A program made the position numbers and the translations under genes. DNA of 40,216 nt from Rudaea sp. 3F27F6. GTDB lineage: Bacteria; Pseudomonadota; Gammaproteobacteria; Xanthomonadales; Rhodanobacteraceae. Positions within the stretch are counted from its first letter, which is position 1, and every line of letters begins with the position of its first letter. Location: NCBI RefSeq assembly GCF_005503555.1, contig NZ_SCNG01000010.1, positions 1 to 40,216 of the forward strand. Reading direction: 5' to 3'. A model generated the notes under the pieces. That model did not search any database. It was not told the origin of the DNA and saw nothing but the letters and a program-made list of their open reading frames with translations. Positions 1 to 7,084 of the stretch are shown here, piece after piece.

Positions 1-25
1 CCCAAGCCCCAACCCCCGAGGATTT

Positions 26-2407
26 ATGAGCAATTCTCCCCTACGCATCCGCAAAGCGGCCGTACTCGGTGCCGGAGTCATGGGCGCGCAGATCGCCGCG
101 CACCTCGTGAACGCCGGTGTCGACACGGTCTTGTTCGACCTGCCGGCCAAGGACGGCGACGCCAACGGCATCGTGCTCAAGGCCATCGACAATCTGAAGA
201 AGCTTTCGCCCGCCCCGCTCGCGGACAAAACCCGCGCCGGCGCGATTGTGCCGGCCAACTACGGCAGCGACTTGGAGCTGCTCAAGGGCTGCGACCTGAT
301 CATCGAGGCGATCGCCGAAAAGCTCGACTGGAAGCGCGATCTCTACGCAAAAATCGCCCCGTACGTGACTGAAAACGCGGTGCTCGCGAGCAACACTTCC
401 GGTTTGAGTATCAATAGTTTGGCGGATGTTCTTAGCGAACATTTGCATGAGCGTTTCTGCGGCGTGCACTTCTTCAATCCGCCACGCTATATGCATCTGG
501 CCGAATTGATTCCGTGTGCGAAGACATCGCCCGGCGTGCTCGCCGGGCTCGAGGCCTTCCTGACCACGACGCTCGGCAAAGGCGTGGTCTACGCCAAGGA
601 CACGCCGAACTTCATCGGCAACCGCATCGGCGTGTTCTCGATCCTCTCGACCGTCCACCACACCGATGCGTTCAAGCTCGGCTACGACACGGTCGATGCA
701 CTGACCGGCCCGGCGATCGGCCATCCGAAGAGCGCGACGTACCGCACCGCCGACGTGGTCGGCCTCGACACGATGGGCCACGTCATCAAGACGATGGACG
801 ACACCCTGCCGAACGATCCGTGGCACGACTACTTCAAGACGCCGGCCGTGCTCGCCGCACTGATTGCCAAGGGCGCGCTCGGCCAGAAGACCGGCGCGGG
901 ATTCTTCCGCAAGGTCGGCAAGGACATCCTCGTCCTTGATCCGGCCAAGGCCGATTACGTGGCGCAGACCGGCAAAGTCAGCGAGGAAGTCGCCGCGATC
1001 CTCAAACTCAAGAACCCGGCCGAGAAATTCGCCAAGCTGCGCGCGTCGAGCGATCCGCAGGCGCAGTTCCTCTGGAGCATCCATCGCGACCTGTTCCACT
1101 ACTCGGCCGTGCACCTCGCCGACATCGCCGATACCGCGCGCGACATTGACTTCGCCATGCGCTGGGGCTACGGCTGGCAGCTCGGCCCGTTCGAGACCTG
1201 GCAGGCCGCGGGCTGGGCACAGGTCGCCCAGTGGATCAACGAAGACATTGCCACGGGCAAGACCATGAGCAGCACGCCGCTGCCGGCCTGGGCGGCCGAC
1301 CCGAAGCGCATCGGAGTGCATACGCCGGACGGCGCCTCGTACAGCCCGGCGCAGGACAAATACCTGCCGCGTTCGAGTCAGCCGGTCTACGCGCGCCAGA
1401 TCTTCCCGCAGACCACGATCGGCGCGAAGGTCGATCGCGGCACCACCGTGTTCGAGACCGACGACGCACGCCTGTGGACGATCGGCGCCGGCGATATCGC
1501 CGTGATTTCGTTCAAGTCGAAAATGCACACGCTGGGCCCCGGCGTCATCGACGCCGTCAATCGCGCCATCGACGAGGCCGAGAAGAACTTCAAGGGTCTG
1601 GTGATCTGGCAGGATTCCGAGCCGTTCAGTGCCGGTGCCGATCTGGCCGGCGCGGTCGCCCTGCTGCAGTCGGGCAAGGTCGCGGACTTCGAGGCCTTCG
1701 TCGATCGCTTCCAGCAGACCAGCATGCGCATCAAGCATTCGCTCGTGCCGGTGGTGACTGCGGTGCGCGGCCTCGCCCTCGGCGGCGGCTGCGAGTTCCA
1801 GATGCACAGCGCGCGCACAGTCGCGGCGCTGGAAAGCTACATCGGCCTGGTCGAAGCCGGCGTCGGCCTGCTGCCGGCCGGCGGCGGTCTCAAGGAGCTG
1901 GCCCTGCGCGCGTCGCGTCGCGCAATCGAAGGCGACGTGTTCACTCAGTTGAAGAACACCTTCCAGACCGTGGCGATGGCGAGAGTGTCGGCGAGCGCGC
2001 TCGAAGCGAAAGAACTCGGCCTGCTGCGCCAGGACGACGTCGTCGTCTTCCATGCGGACGAACTGCTCTACGTCGCCCTGAACGAAGCGCGCGCCTTGGC
2101 CGAATCGGGCTATCGCCCGCCGCTCTACGACCGGCAGATCACCGTCGCCGGCGACGTCGGCACGGCGACGTTCAAGGCTTCGCTGGTCAATATGCTCGAA
2201 GGCCGCTTCATCTCGGAGCACGACCTCGACATCGCCAGCCGCATCGCCGACACGCTCTGCGGCGGCCAGATCGAACGCGGGTCGCAGGTCGACGAACAGT
2301 GGCTGCTCGACCTCGAGCGCAAGCACTTCGTCGCCCTCGCGCAGACGCAGAAGACCCAGGAACGCATCGTGGCGACCTTGAAGACCGGCAAGCCGCTCAG
2401 GAACTAG
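26..2407 (+). CDS. fadN: 3-hydroxyacyl-CoA dehydrogenase / enoyl-CoA hydratase (FadN type)
   Basis: Bifunctional beta-oxidation enzyme of 793 aa: it hydrates trans-2-enoyl-CoA and oxidises the resulting 3-hydroxyacyl-CoA with NAD. The dehydrogenase half comes first: Rossmann loop GAGVMGAQIAAHL (about residues 16-28), ASNTSGLSI, HFFNPPR with the catalytic His, and KDTPNFIGNRIG. The C-terminal third is a crotonase domain with oxyanion-hole segments FSAGADL and LALGGGCEF and the catalytic Glu region VEAGVGLLPAGGG. Dehydrogenase-first order and length match Bacillus-type FadN; E. coli FadB has the hydratase first. The ATG follows an AGGA ribosome site. The thiolase gene follows 98 nt downstream and completes the cycle, so the two are very likely one operon. 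No key residue appears lost. A long open frame on the opposite strand is a GC-driven shadow. Confidence 0.95.
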   Translation: MSNSPLRIRKAAVLGAGVMGAQIAAHLVNAGVDTVLFDLPAKDGDANGIVLKAIDNLKKLSPAPLADKTRAGAIVPANYGSDLELLKGCDLIIEAIAEKLDWKRDLYAKIAPYVTENAVLASNTSGLSINSLADVLSEHLHERFCGVHFFNPPRYMHLAELIPCAKTSPGVLAGLEAFLTTTLGKGVVYAKDTPNFIGNRIGVFSILSTVHHTDAFKLGYDTVDALTGPAIGHPKSATYRTADVVGLDTMGHVIKTMDDTLPNDPWHDYFKTPAVLAALIAKGALGQKTGAGFFRKVGKDILVLDPAKADYVAQTGKVSEEVAAILKLKNPAEKFAKLRASSDPQAQFLWSIHRDLFHYSAVHLADIADTARDIDFAMRWGYGWQLGPFETWQAAGWAQVAQWINEDIATGKTMSSTPLPAWAADPKRIGVHTPDGASYSPAQDKYLPRSSQPVYARQIFPQTTIGAKVDRGTTVFETDDARLWTIGAGDIAVISFKSKMHTLGPGVIDAVNRAIDEAEKNFKGLVIWQDSEPFSAGADLAGAVALLQSGKVADFEAFVDRFQQTSMRIKHSLVPVVTAVRGLALGGGCEFQMHSARTVAALESYIGLVEAGVGLLPAGGGLKELALRASRRAIEGDVFTQLKNTFQTVAMARVSASALEAKELGLLRQDDVVVFHADELLYVALNEARALAESGYRPPLYDRQITVAGDVGTATFKASLVNMLEGRFISEHDLDIASRIADTLCGGQIERGSQVDEQWLLDLERKHFVALAQTQKTQERIVATLKTGKPLRN

Positions 2408-2421
2408 TGAGCCGTATAGCG

Positions 2422-2480
2422 GTGAGCGGTGAGCGGACAAAAAGCTCTTTCCGCTCACTGCTCGTCCGCTCACCGCTCAC
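2422..2480. repeat. GTGAGCGG-type inverted repeat in the fadN-fadA gap
   Basis: A 17-bp perfect inverted repeat (2422-2438 with 2464-2480) built from tandem GTGAGCG units, with a 25-nt loop. The loop holds a further TCCGCTCAC (2450-2458) that can pair with GTGAGCGGA at 2429-2437, so two mutually exclusive hairpins are possible. It lies wholly between the two genes of an operon. Short reiterated repeats of this kind occur dispersed between genes in Xanthomonad-like genomes (general knowledge). A role in mRNA processing or differential expression is inference. Confidence 0.75.
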
Positions 2481-2505
2481 TCACAAATCTACGAGAGAGA
2501 ACGAT

Positions 2506-3702
2506 ATGACCCGCCAAATCCAAGACGCCTACATCGTCGCCGCCCAGCGCACGCCGGTCGGCAAAGCCCCGCGCGGCGTGTTCCGCAACACGCGCCCGGA
2601 CGACATGCTCGCTTTCGCGATCAACGCGACGCTGGCGAAGTTTCCGCAGATCGACAAGTCGCGCATCGACGACGCCATCATCGGCTGTGCGATGCCCGAA
2701 GCCGAGCAAGGCATGAACGTCGCGCGCATCGCCGTGCTGCTCGCCGGCCTGCCCAACGTCGTTGCTGCAGTCACCGTCAACCGCTTCTGCTCGTCCGGCC
2801 TGCAGGCCGTGGCGATGGCCGCCGACCGCATCCGCCTCGGCGAAGCCGACCTGATGCTCGCCGGCGGTACCGAGTCGATGAGCATGGTGCCGATGATGGG
2901 CTACCACCCCGTGTTCAACCCGGGCATCTTCTCCAACGAGCACATCGGCATCGCCTACGGCATGGGCATCACCGCCGAGAAAGTCGCCGAACAATGGAAG
3001 GTTTCGCGCGAAGAGCAGGACACGTTCGCTGCGGCCAGCCATGCGAAGGCGCTCGCCGCGCAGGCCGCAGGTGAATTCAACGACGAGATCGCCGCGTACG
3101 CGCTCGCCGATCACTACCCGAACCTCGCTACGCGCGGCACGGTCGACGACACGCGCACGATCAAGAACGACGAAGGTCCACGCGCCGGCACGACGGTGGA
3201 CGTACTCGCCAAACTCAAGACCGTGTTCCGCGCCAATGGCACGGTGACCGCGGGTAATTCCTCGCAGATGTCCGACGGCGCCGGCGCAGTCCTGCTCGCC
3301 AGCGAACAGGCGATCAAGGACTACGGCCTCACGCCGCTGGCCAAGTTCGTCGGCTTCTCCGTCGCCGGCGTGCCGCCCGAGATCATGGGCATCGGTCCGA
3401 AGGCCGCGATTCCGAAGGTGCTCAAGCAGGCCGGCATCAAGCAGGACGATCTCGACTGGATCGAACTCAACGAAGCCTTTGCCGCGCAGGCCCTGGCCGT
3501 GACCAAAGACCTCGGCCTCAACCCCGACAAGATCAACCCCCTCGGCGGTGCGATCGCGCTCGGCCACCCGCTTGGCGCCACGGGCGCGATCCGCGTCGCC
3601 ACCCTGCTCAACGGCCTCAAGCGCCGCAAGCAGAAGTACGGCATGGTGACCATGTGCATCGGCACGGGCATGGGCGCGGCGGGGATCTTCGAAGCGGTTT
3701 GA
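2506..3702 (+). CDS. fadA: Acetyl-CoA C-acyltransferase (3-ketoacyl-CoA thiolase)
   Basis: Thiolase of 398 aa that cleaves 3-ketoacyl-CoA with CoA, the last step of the beta-oxidation spiral begun by FadN. The acyl-accepting Cys is C95 in NRFCSSGLQA. The other active-site blocks are all present: NEAFAAQA, GGAIALGHPLGATGA (catalytic His) and the C-terminal CIGTGMGAAG (catalytic Cys). The frame is open far upstream inside fadN, but homology starts at MTRQIQDAYIVAAQRTP, so I use the ATG at 2506, which follows a GAGAGAG purine run. Length is normal for the family. Confidence 0.95.
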   Translation: MTRQIQDAYIVAAQRTPVGKAPRGVFRNTRPDDMLAFAINATLAKFPQIDKSRIDDAIIGCAMPEAEQGMNVARIAVLLAGLPNVVAAVTVNRFCSSGLQAVAMAADRIRLGEADLMLAGGTESMSMVPMMGYHPVFNPGIFSNEHIGIAYGMGITAEKVAEQWKVSREEQDTFAAASHAKALAAQAAGEFNDEIAAYALADHYPNLATRGTVDDTRTIKNDEGPRAGTTVDVLAKLKTVFRANGTVTAGNSSQMSDGAGAVLLASEQAIKDYGLTPLAKFVGFSVAGVPPEIMGIGPKAAIPKVLKQAGIKQDDLDWIELNEAFAAQALAVTKDLGLNPDKINPLGGAIALGHPLGATGAIRVATLLNGLKRRKQKYGMVTMCIGTGMGAAGIFEAV

Positions 3703-3724
3703 GATCGAAGCGCCGGATCGAATC

Positions 3725-3748
3725 GAGCGGCGGTGCGACCGTCCGCTC
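3725..3748 (+). terminator. Possible transcription terminator after fadA
   Basis: GAGCGG-CGGT / GCG / ACCG-T-CCGCTC forms a GC-rich stem with one bulged T, starting 23 nt after the fadA stop. The sequence after it (CGATTATTG) is only weakly T-rich, so it could be a Rho-assisted site rather than a classical intrinsic terminator. Confidence 0.35.
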
Positions 3749-3779
3749 CGATTATTGATCCGACGCTATAACGTTTGAG

Positions 3780-3876
3780 CCGTTCGTACTGAGCGTAGCC
3801 GCGCAGCGGCGAAGTCGAAGTACCGCTGCGACGGGCTTCGACTGCGCGCCTTTGGCGCTACGCTCAGCCCGAACGG
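3780..3876. repeat. Large dispersed palindromic repeat (CCGTTCG...CGAACGG)
   Basis: The two arms read roughly CCGTTCGTACTGAGCGTAGC and GCTACGCTCAGCCCGAACGG, with internal GAAGTCGAAG and CTTCGACT sections that also pair, giving a cruciform-like hairpin of about 97 nt. The family with TTCGACT and GAACGG arms is a well-known dispersed intergenic repeat of beta- and gammaproteobacteria. Here it separates the convergent fadA and hydrolase genes and may terminate both transcripts. The rest of the 3703-3957 gap shows no gene. Confidence 0.8.
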
Positions 3877-3957
3877 ATTCATACGTACTCACGCTGCATC
3901 AATAAGAGCAGGACGGACAGCGCGTCTTAGCCTCAATTTCTGGAAGTGCGCACCCCT

Positions 3958-4872
3958 TTATCGATGCCGCCGGTTGCCGCCCGGCGGCAGCTCGGCGGCG
4001 ACGGATTGGATCCATTGAACCGCCTCGGCAACGACCGCTTCGCTCGCGTCGGATTTGGCAAACGCCACGTTGTGTCCCAGCGTCGGAAACAGCCGATGCT
4101 CGTAGAGCTTGCCATGCGCGTCGAGCGCGTCGAGCCGCTCGATCGAAAGCTGCACCGGCGCTTGCACGTCCTTGCCGCCGAACAACCACAGTCCTCGAAT
4201 CGACAGTTTGGCGAGAGCATCGCGCGGGTCCGTATCGACGAACTCGTAGCGATCCGCATCGCCGCTGATGTGTTTGCGTGCCTCGGCTTCGCTATGCGTG
4301 TCCCAAAAAGCAGGGTTGCCTTCGGTAAAAAACTGGAAACGCAATTGCTCGCGAGTCGTGGCCACGGGGCCGCTGAACAGCACCATGAACTTCACCGCAC
4401 GATTGTTCTGCGCGGCAATCGGAATGACCCAGCCGGCCTGGCTGTAGCCCAGCAAACCGACCGGTCGCGGATCGGCCGAAAGACGCTCCGACAACACCCC
4501 CACCGCGGCATTCGCATCCGCCGCGAGCAAGGCGAGATTGGCCTGATCGACGTTGTTGCTGCCGACTTCCGGCCCCACGTAAACGCCGCCCGACTGCCCT
4601 ACTCCGCGTTTGTCGTACGTCAGCGCAGCGATGCCGTTCTTCGCGAGCAGCGCAGCGAACCGGCTCATTCGCTTCTCCTGCCCGGAGCCATGCACGACGA
4701 CGACGGCCGCAACCGGGTGCTCGGGACGAAAGAGCGTACCGGCCAGAGTGACTCCGGCGCTGGCGAAGCTGACCTCCTCCGAGGTGACGTTCGGTTCTTC
4801 CGCCGCCGCGCGGCAGAGCGACGAACATGCCGACAACACTATACAAAGTAAAAATCCGCTGTAGCGATGCAT
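3958..4872 (-). CDS. Lipoprotein alpha/beta-hydrolase
   Basis: 304-aa serine hydrolase of the alpha/beta fold, probably an esterase or peptidase-like enzyme; the substrate cannot be told. The N-terminus is a lipoprotein signal with lipobox LSAC (Cys16), so it should be tethered in the cell envelope facing the periplasm. The oxyanion motif HGSG is at 61-64, the nucleophile elbow GYSQAGW places Ser144, a likely acid is Asp235 (FGGKD) and the catalytic His is His267 (TLGHN), so the triad looks intact. The start is the ATG at the head of the signal peptide. It is convergent with fadA, and no functional partner is evident next to it. Confidence 0.85.
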   Translation of the reverse strand: MHRYSGFLLCIVLSACSSLCRAAAEEPNVTSEEVSFASAGVTLAGTLFRPEHPVAAVVVVHGSGQEKRMSRFAALLAKNGIAALTYDKRGVGQSGGVYVGPEVGSNNVDQANLALLAADANAAVGVLSERLSADPRPVGLLGYSQAGWVIPIAAQNNRAVKFMVLFSGPVATTREQLRFQFFTEGNPAFWDTHSEAEARKHISGDADRYEFVDTDPRDALAKLSIRGLWLFGGKDVQAPVQLSIERLDALDAHGKLYEHRLFPTLGHNVAFAKSDASEAVVAEAVQWIQSVAAELPPGGNRRHR

Positions 4873-5093
4873 CTAGGTCTCTCTCGTTCTGTCCAGCGCA
4901 AACAAATAGCGTGCGCAGCCGCGGCGCTCAACGAACCGTAGACGAAACAAGGATGGAGCCGACCAAAGCGGGATAAACCGGCGTGAAATCTCCGGCGCGG
5001 TTTTCCGGCACGCGCATCTTTTCCACAGCGACACCTGCGGCGCCTGCGTACGCCGAGATACGCCACGGTGCAGGCGTGCTTTGCAACGAAGAG

Positions 5094-5127
5094 GTTCGGA
5101 TGCGGCGCGAACGCGCCGCATCCGAAC
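5094..5127 (-). terminator. Perfect 15-bp hairpin after the 5137-5598 gene
   Basis: GTTCGGATGCGGCGC (5094-5108) and its exact complement (5113-5127) enclose a GAAC loop, starting 10 nt past the stop of the minus-strand gene. On that strand it is followed by CTCTTCGTTG, a poor T-tract. Position and stem strength support transcription termination. The rest of the 4873-5136 gap holds no gene I can support. Confidence 0.6.
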
Positions 5128-5136
5128 GACCGGCGA

Positions 5137-5598
5137 TCAGCGCACGATCAATTGCAGACGATCGCGCATCGGCGGCATGCGCGGCTCGAACGCAGGCACG
5201 GTCTGATTCTTCATTTCCTTGCCGCCGGCGTCCCATACCGTCAAGGCATTGGGAAAATCCTCGCTGCGCGTGAGTTTGTCGGTGATCTCGCGCAAGGCTT
5301 TTACCGAGGCCGGCGACTCGGGGTTCCACTCGAATACGCCGGGATCGGCATACCACACCACGGCGCCCGGATTTTCGATGCGGCGGTCGGGACAGAGAAA
5401 GTAGCCGCGTTTGGCCAGCACCTGCAGTGCTTCGATCTTGACGTTGCGGATGCCGGGCGTGGTGCGCTCCTTGGAGTGCCCCGGGCAGATTTGCCCAGCA
5501 TAGTCGATGAAGGCTTCGTAGGTTTGCGCTTCGTTGGCACGCAGGGTCAACGGCGCAGCCGCAAGCAGGCCGGAGCAAAGGAATGCAAGATTTCGCAT
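5137..5598 (-). CDS. Small secreted protein, unknown
   Basis: 153-aa protein with an N-terminal signal peptide (MRNLAFLCSGLLAAAPLTLRA, likely cleaved after about residue 21), hence periplasmic or exported. The mature part has two cysteines (QICPG and YFLCPD) that could form a disulfide, and no membrane segment. I do not recognise a family. It ends just before a strong hairpin and is separated from the upstream DUF2894 operon by a terminator, so it is probably monocistronic. It is called real because of the clean signal peptide, normal codon use and the terminator at its end. Confidence 0.7.
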   Translation of the reverse strand: MRNLAFLCSGLLAAAPLTLRANEAQTYEAFIDYAGQICPGHSKERTTPGIRNVKIEALQVLAKRGYFLCPDRRIENPGAVVWYADPGVFEWNPESPASVKALREITDKLTRSEDFPNALTVWDAGGKEMKNQTVPAFEPRMPPMRDRLQLIVR

Positions 5599-5658
5599 GA
5601 TGGTTCTTCCCTAGTGGTGGACGTGGGCATCTAAGGAATCACCAAAGGGCTCGCTGAG

Positions 5659-5678
5659 GCGGCAAATATTTTTGCCGC
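5659..5678. other. Short A/T-cored hairpin GCGGCAAA-TATT-TTTGCCGC
   Basis: Eight-base-pair perfect stem with a TATT loop about 60 nt upstream of the start of the 5137-5598 gene on the minus strand. It could be an operator-like dyad or a 5' UTR hairpin. No function is assigned. Confidence 0.35.
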
Positions 5679-5714
5679 GCCGCTGTCGAACCGCGGCTCG
5701 GCAAATGGACAGAT

Positions 5715-5738
5715 CAAAAGCCGCGCTGTGTGCGGCTC
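5715..5738 (-). terminator. Intrinsic terminator of the DUF3348-DUF802-OmpA-DUF2894 operon
   Basis: On the minus strand: AGCCGC, a 7-nt loop, GCGGCT, then TTTTG, about 40 nt after the DUF2894 stop. Stem plus T-run is the classical Rho-independent form, and it marks the 3' end of the four-gene operon. Confidence 0.65.
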
Positions 5739-5778
5739 ATATGAAACGGCGACGCGGCGAAGAAAAATCCACGCGGTC

Positions 5779-6444
5779 TTACTTCACCGATCGTGGACGC
5801 TTGTCGCGGACGCGCTTTTTCGCATTGCCTGCGATGGACACTTCCCTGCCCGCGACGGCACTCGTGGGATTTATGCGTTCCATCCAGGACAACGTGTCGA
5901 TGTACGCGAGGAACTGCTGCAAATAACCCGGCGACAGTTCGCGCATCAAGGCGATCGCCCGATGCACGAGAGCCTCCGAGTTGAGCGGACCAGCGTTCGT
6001 GGGCACCTGCGCCAGCGCCTTCTGCAATTGGCTTTCGGCATGAAGCGCGGACCAGGTTTTTCGGAACTCGCCGAGCGCCTCCAGTTCGGGAAAGCGGGAC
6101 GGCTCGACAAGCGGATTCTCCACAGCGTGAGCGTTCTCGCCCGGCACTGCGCGCTGCGCAATATCGTCGATCAGCCTGCCGAGGCTGTCGCGCGCCGGCA
6201 ACTCCGCCGTTGCCGAATCGACGGCATTCGCGATGCCAGATTCCGCCTTTGCCAGATCGTCCGCATAAGCCTCGAGCAATGCACACAGCTTGTCGTCGAG
6301 GATGCGCCGCACATCGCCGTCATGATTTGCCGCGCGCCTTTCCATCGCCTCGATGAAATGAAAGCGAACGGGATCGAGGCGATCGGCCTGCCGTTCGCGC
6401 CACGCGTTCAACGTCGCGCGCACGCTTGGCCCGTTATGGCTCAT
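5779..6444 (-). CDS. DUF2894 family protein, last gene of the motor-like operon
   Basis: 221-aa soluble protein without signal peptide or membrane segment, so cytoplasmic. It matches what I know of DUF2894, a family usually found beside DUF802 and DUF3348 genes. It is mostly helical with charged stretches (WRERQADRLDPVRFHFIEAMERR near 15-37), a conserved-looking block LSPGYLQQFLAYIDTLSWMERI, and a strongly basic tail (AKKRVRDKRPRSVK) that might bind nucleic acid or membrane; the last point is inference. Its start overlaps the end of the OmpA gene by 11 nt, which points to translational coupling and equal stoichiometry. Biochemical function is unknown. Confidence 0.85.
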   Translation of the reverse strand: MSHNGPSVRATLNAWRERQADRLDPVRFHFIEAMERRAANHDGDVRRILDDKLCALLEAYADDLAKAESGIANAVDSATAELPARDSLGRLIDDIAQRAVPGENAHAVENPLVEPSRFPELEALGEFRKTWSALHAESQLQKALAQVPTNAGPLNSEALVHRAIALMRELSPGYLQQFLAYIDTLSWMERINPTSAVAGREVSIAGNAKKRVRDKRPRSVK

Positions 6445-7084
6445 GCGCTGTCGCGGTTGCCGCCGACGACTTCGGTATGGGCGCTATTTCCACGCGCCGG
6501 TTCTTTGCCCGCCCCTCGTCGCTCGCGTTCGAGCCGACCGGCTGTTCCGCACCGAACGCCGCGGCGAATACCGACGACGCCGGGACACCTTCGGCAATCA
6601 GCGCGCGCGTCACCGTCAGCGCGCGCTCAGCCGACAGCTCCCAATTGTCGGCGAACTCGCGGTTGCCTTCGCGTATCTGCCGGTCGTCGGTAAAGCCGCT
6701 GACCATAAGCATCTCGTCACGCGATTTGAGATAGTCCGCAAGCGGACCAGCGAGGCTCTTCAATACTTCGCGCCCTTCGGGCTGAAGCCGATCGGAGTTC
6801 AGGGCGAACAGCACATTGCCGCGAATGCCGATACGCCCGTCGACCAGCGTCACGCGGCCCGCCGCCAGTGGAGCCGCCAACGCCTGCTCCAAGGTCTTGC
6901 GGCGCTGCGCTTCGGCCTGTCTCTGTTTGACCTCTTCGTCGAGTTTGTTCGAGAGCTGCAGTTGTGCGCCGATCATGCCGACCAGAATCAGCACGAACGC
7001 GCCGAGCAGCACCGACATCAGATCGCCGAAGGCGGCCCAGATCGGCGTCGCCGATTCCGCATCCAACTCCATCTCGTCGCTCAT
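6434..7084 (-). CDS. MotB/ZorB-like OmpA-domain stator protein
   Basis: 216-aa inner-membrane protein with one N-terminal membrane helix (about 15-40) preceded by an acidic cytoplasmic tail. The helix starts with WAAFGDLMSVLL; Asp21 sits where MotB, TolR and ZorB carry the ion-binding Asp. A short coiled linker (LDEEVKQRQAEAQRRKTLEQ) follows, then a C-terminal OmpA/MotB peptidoglycan-binding domain: NVLFALNSDRL, SGFTDDRQI, NWELSAERA and NRRVEI. There is no lipobox, so it is not Pal. The frame is open further upstream within the DUF802 gene, but the ATG at 7084 overlaps the DUF802 stop as ATGA and homology begins there. It is the expected partner of the MotA-like protein encoded just upstream. 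Confidence 0.9.
   Translation of the reverse strand: MSDEMELDAESATPIWAAFGDLMSVLLGAFVLILVGMIGAQLQLSNKLDEEVKQRQAEAQRRKTLEQALAAPLAAGRVTLVDGRIGIRGNVLFALNSDRLQPEGREVLKSLAGPLADYLKSRDEMLMVSGFTDDRQIREGNREFADNWELSAERALTVTRALIAEGVPASSVFAAAFGAEQPVGSNASDEGRAKNRRVEIAPIPKSSAATATAHEP

Noticed and set aside
41-2473. Long open frame on the minus strand opposite fadN
   Set aside because: Arg/Ala/Glu-rich composition, no recognisable motif, and fully antisense to a gene with complete catalytic motifs; it is produced by high GC.
2422-2480. Possible CRISPR-like array of GTGAGCGG units
   Set aside because: Units are 7-9 nt, inverted instead of uniformly direct, and have no spacer of regular length.
6434-7084. 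OmpA-domain protein as Pal or a flagellar MotB
   Set aside because: No lipobox for Pal, and no flagellar genes in the window; the MotA-like partner has a DUF802 coiled-coil tail, unlike flagellar MotA.
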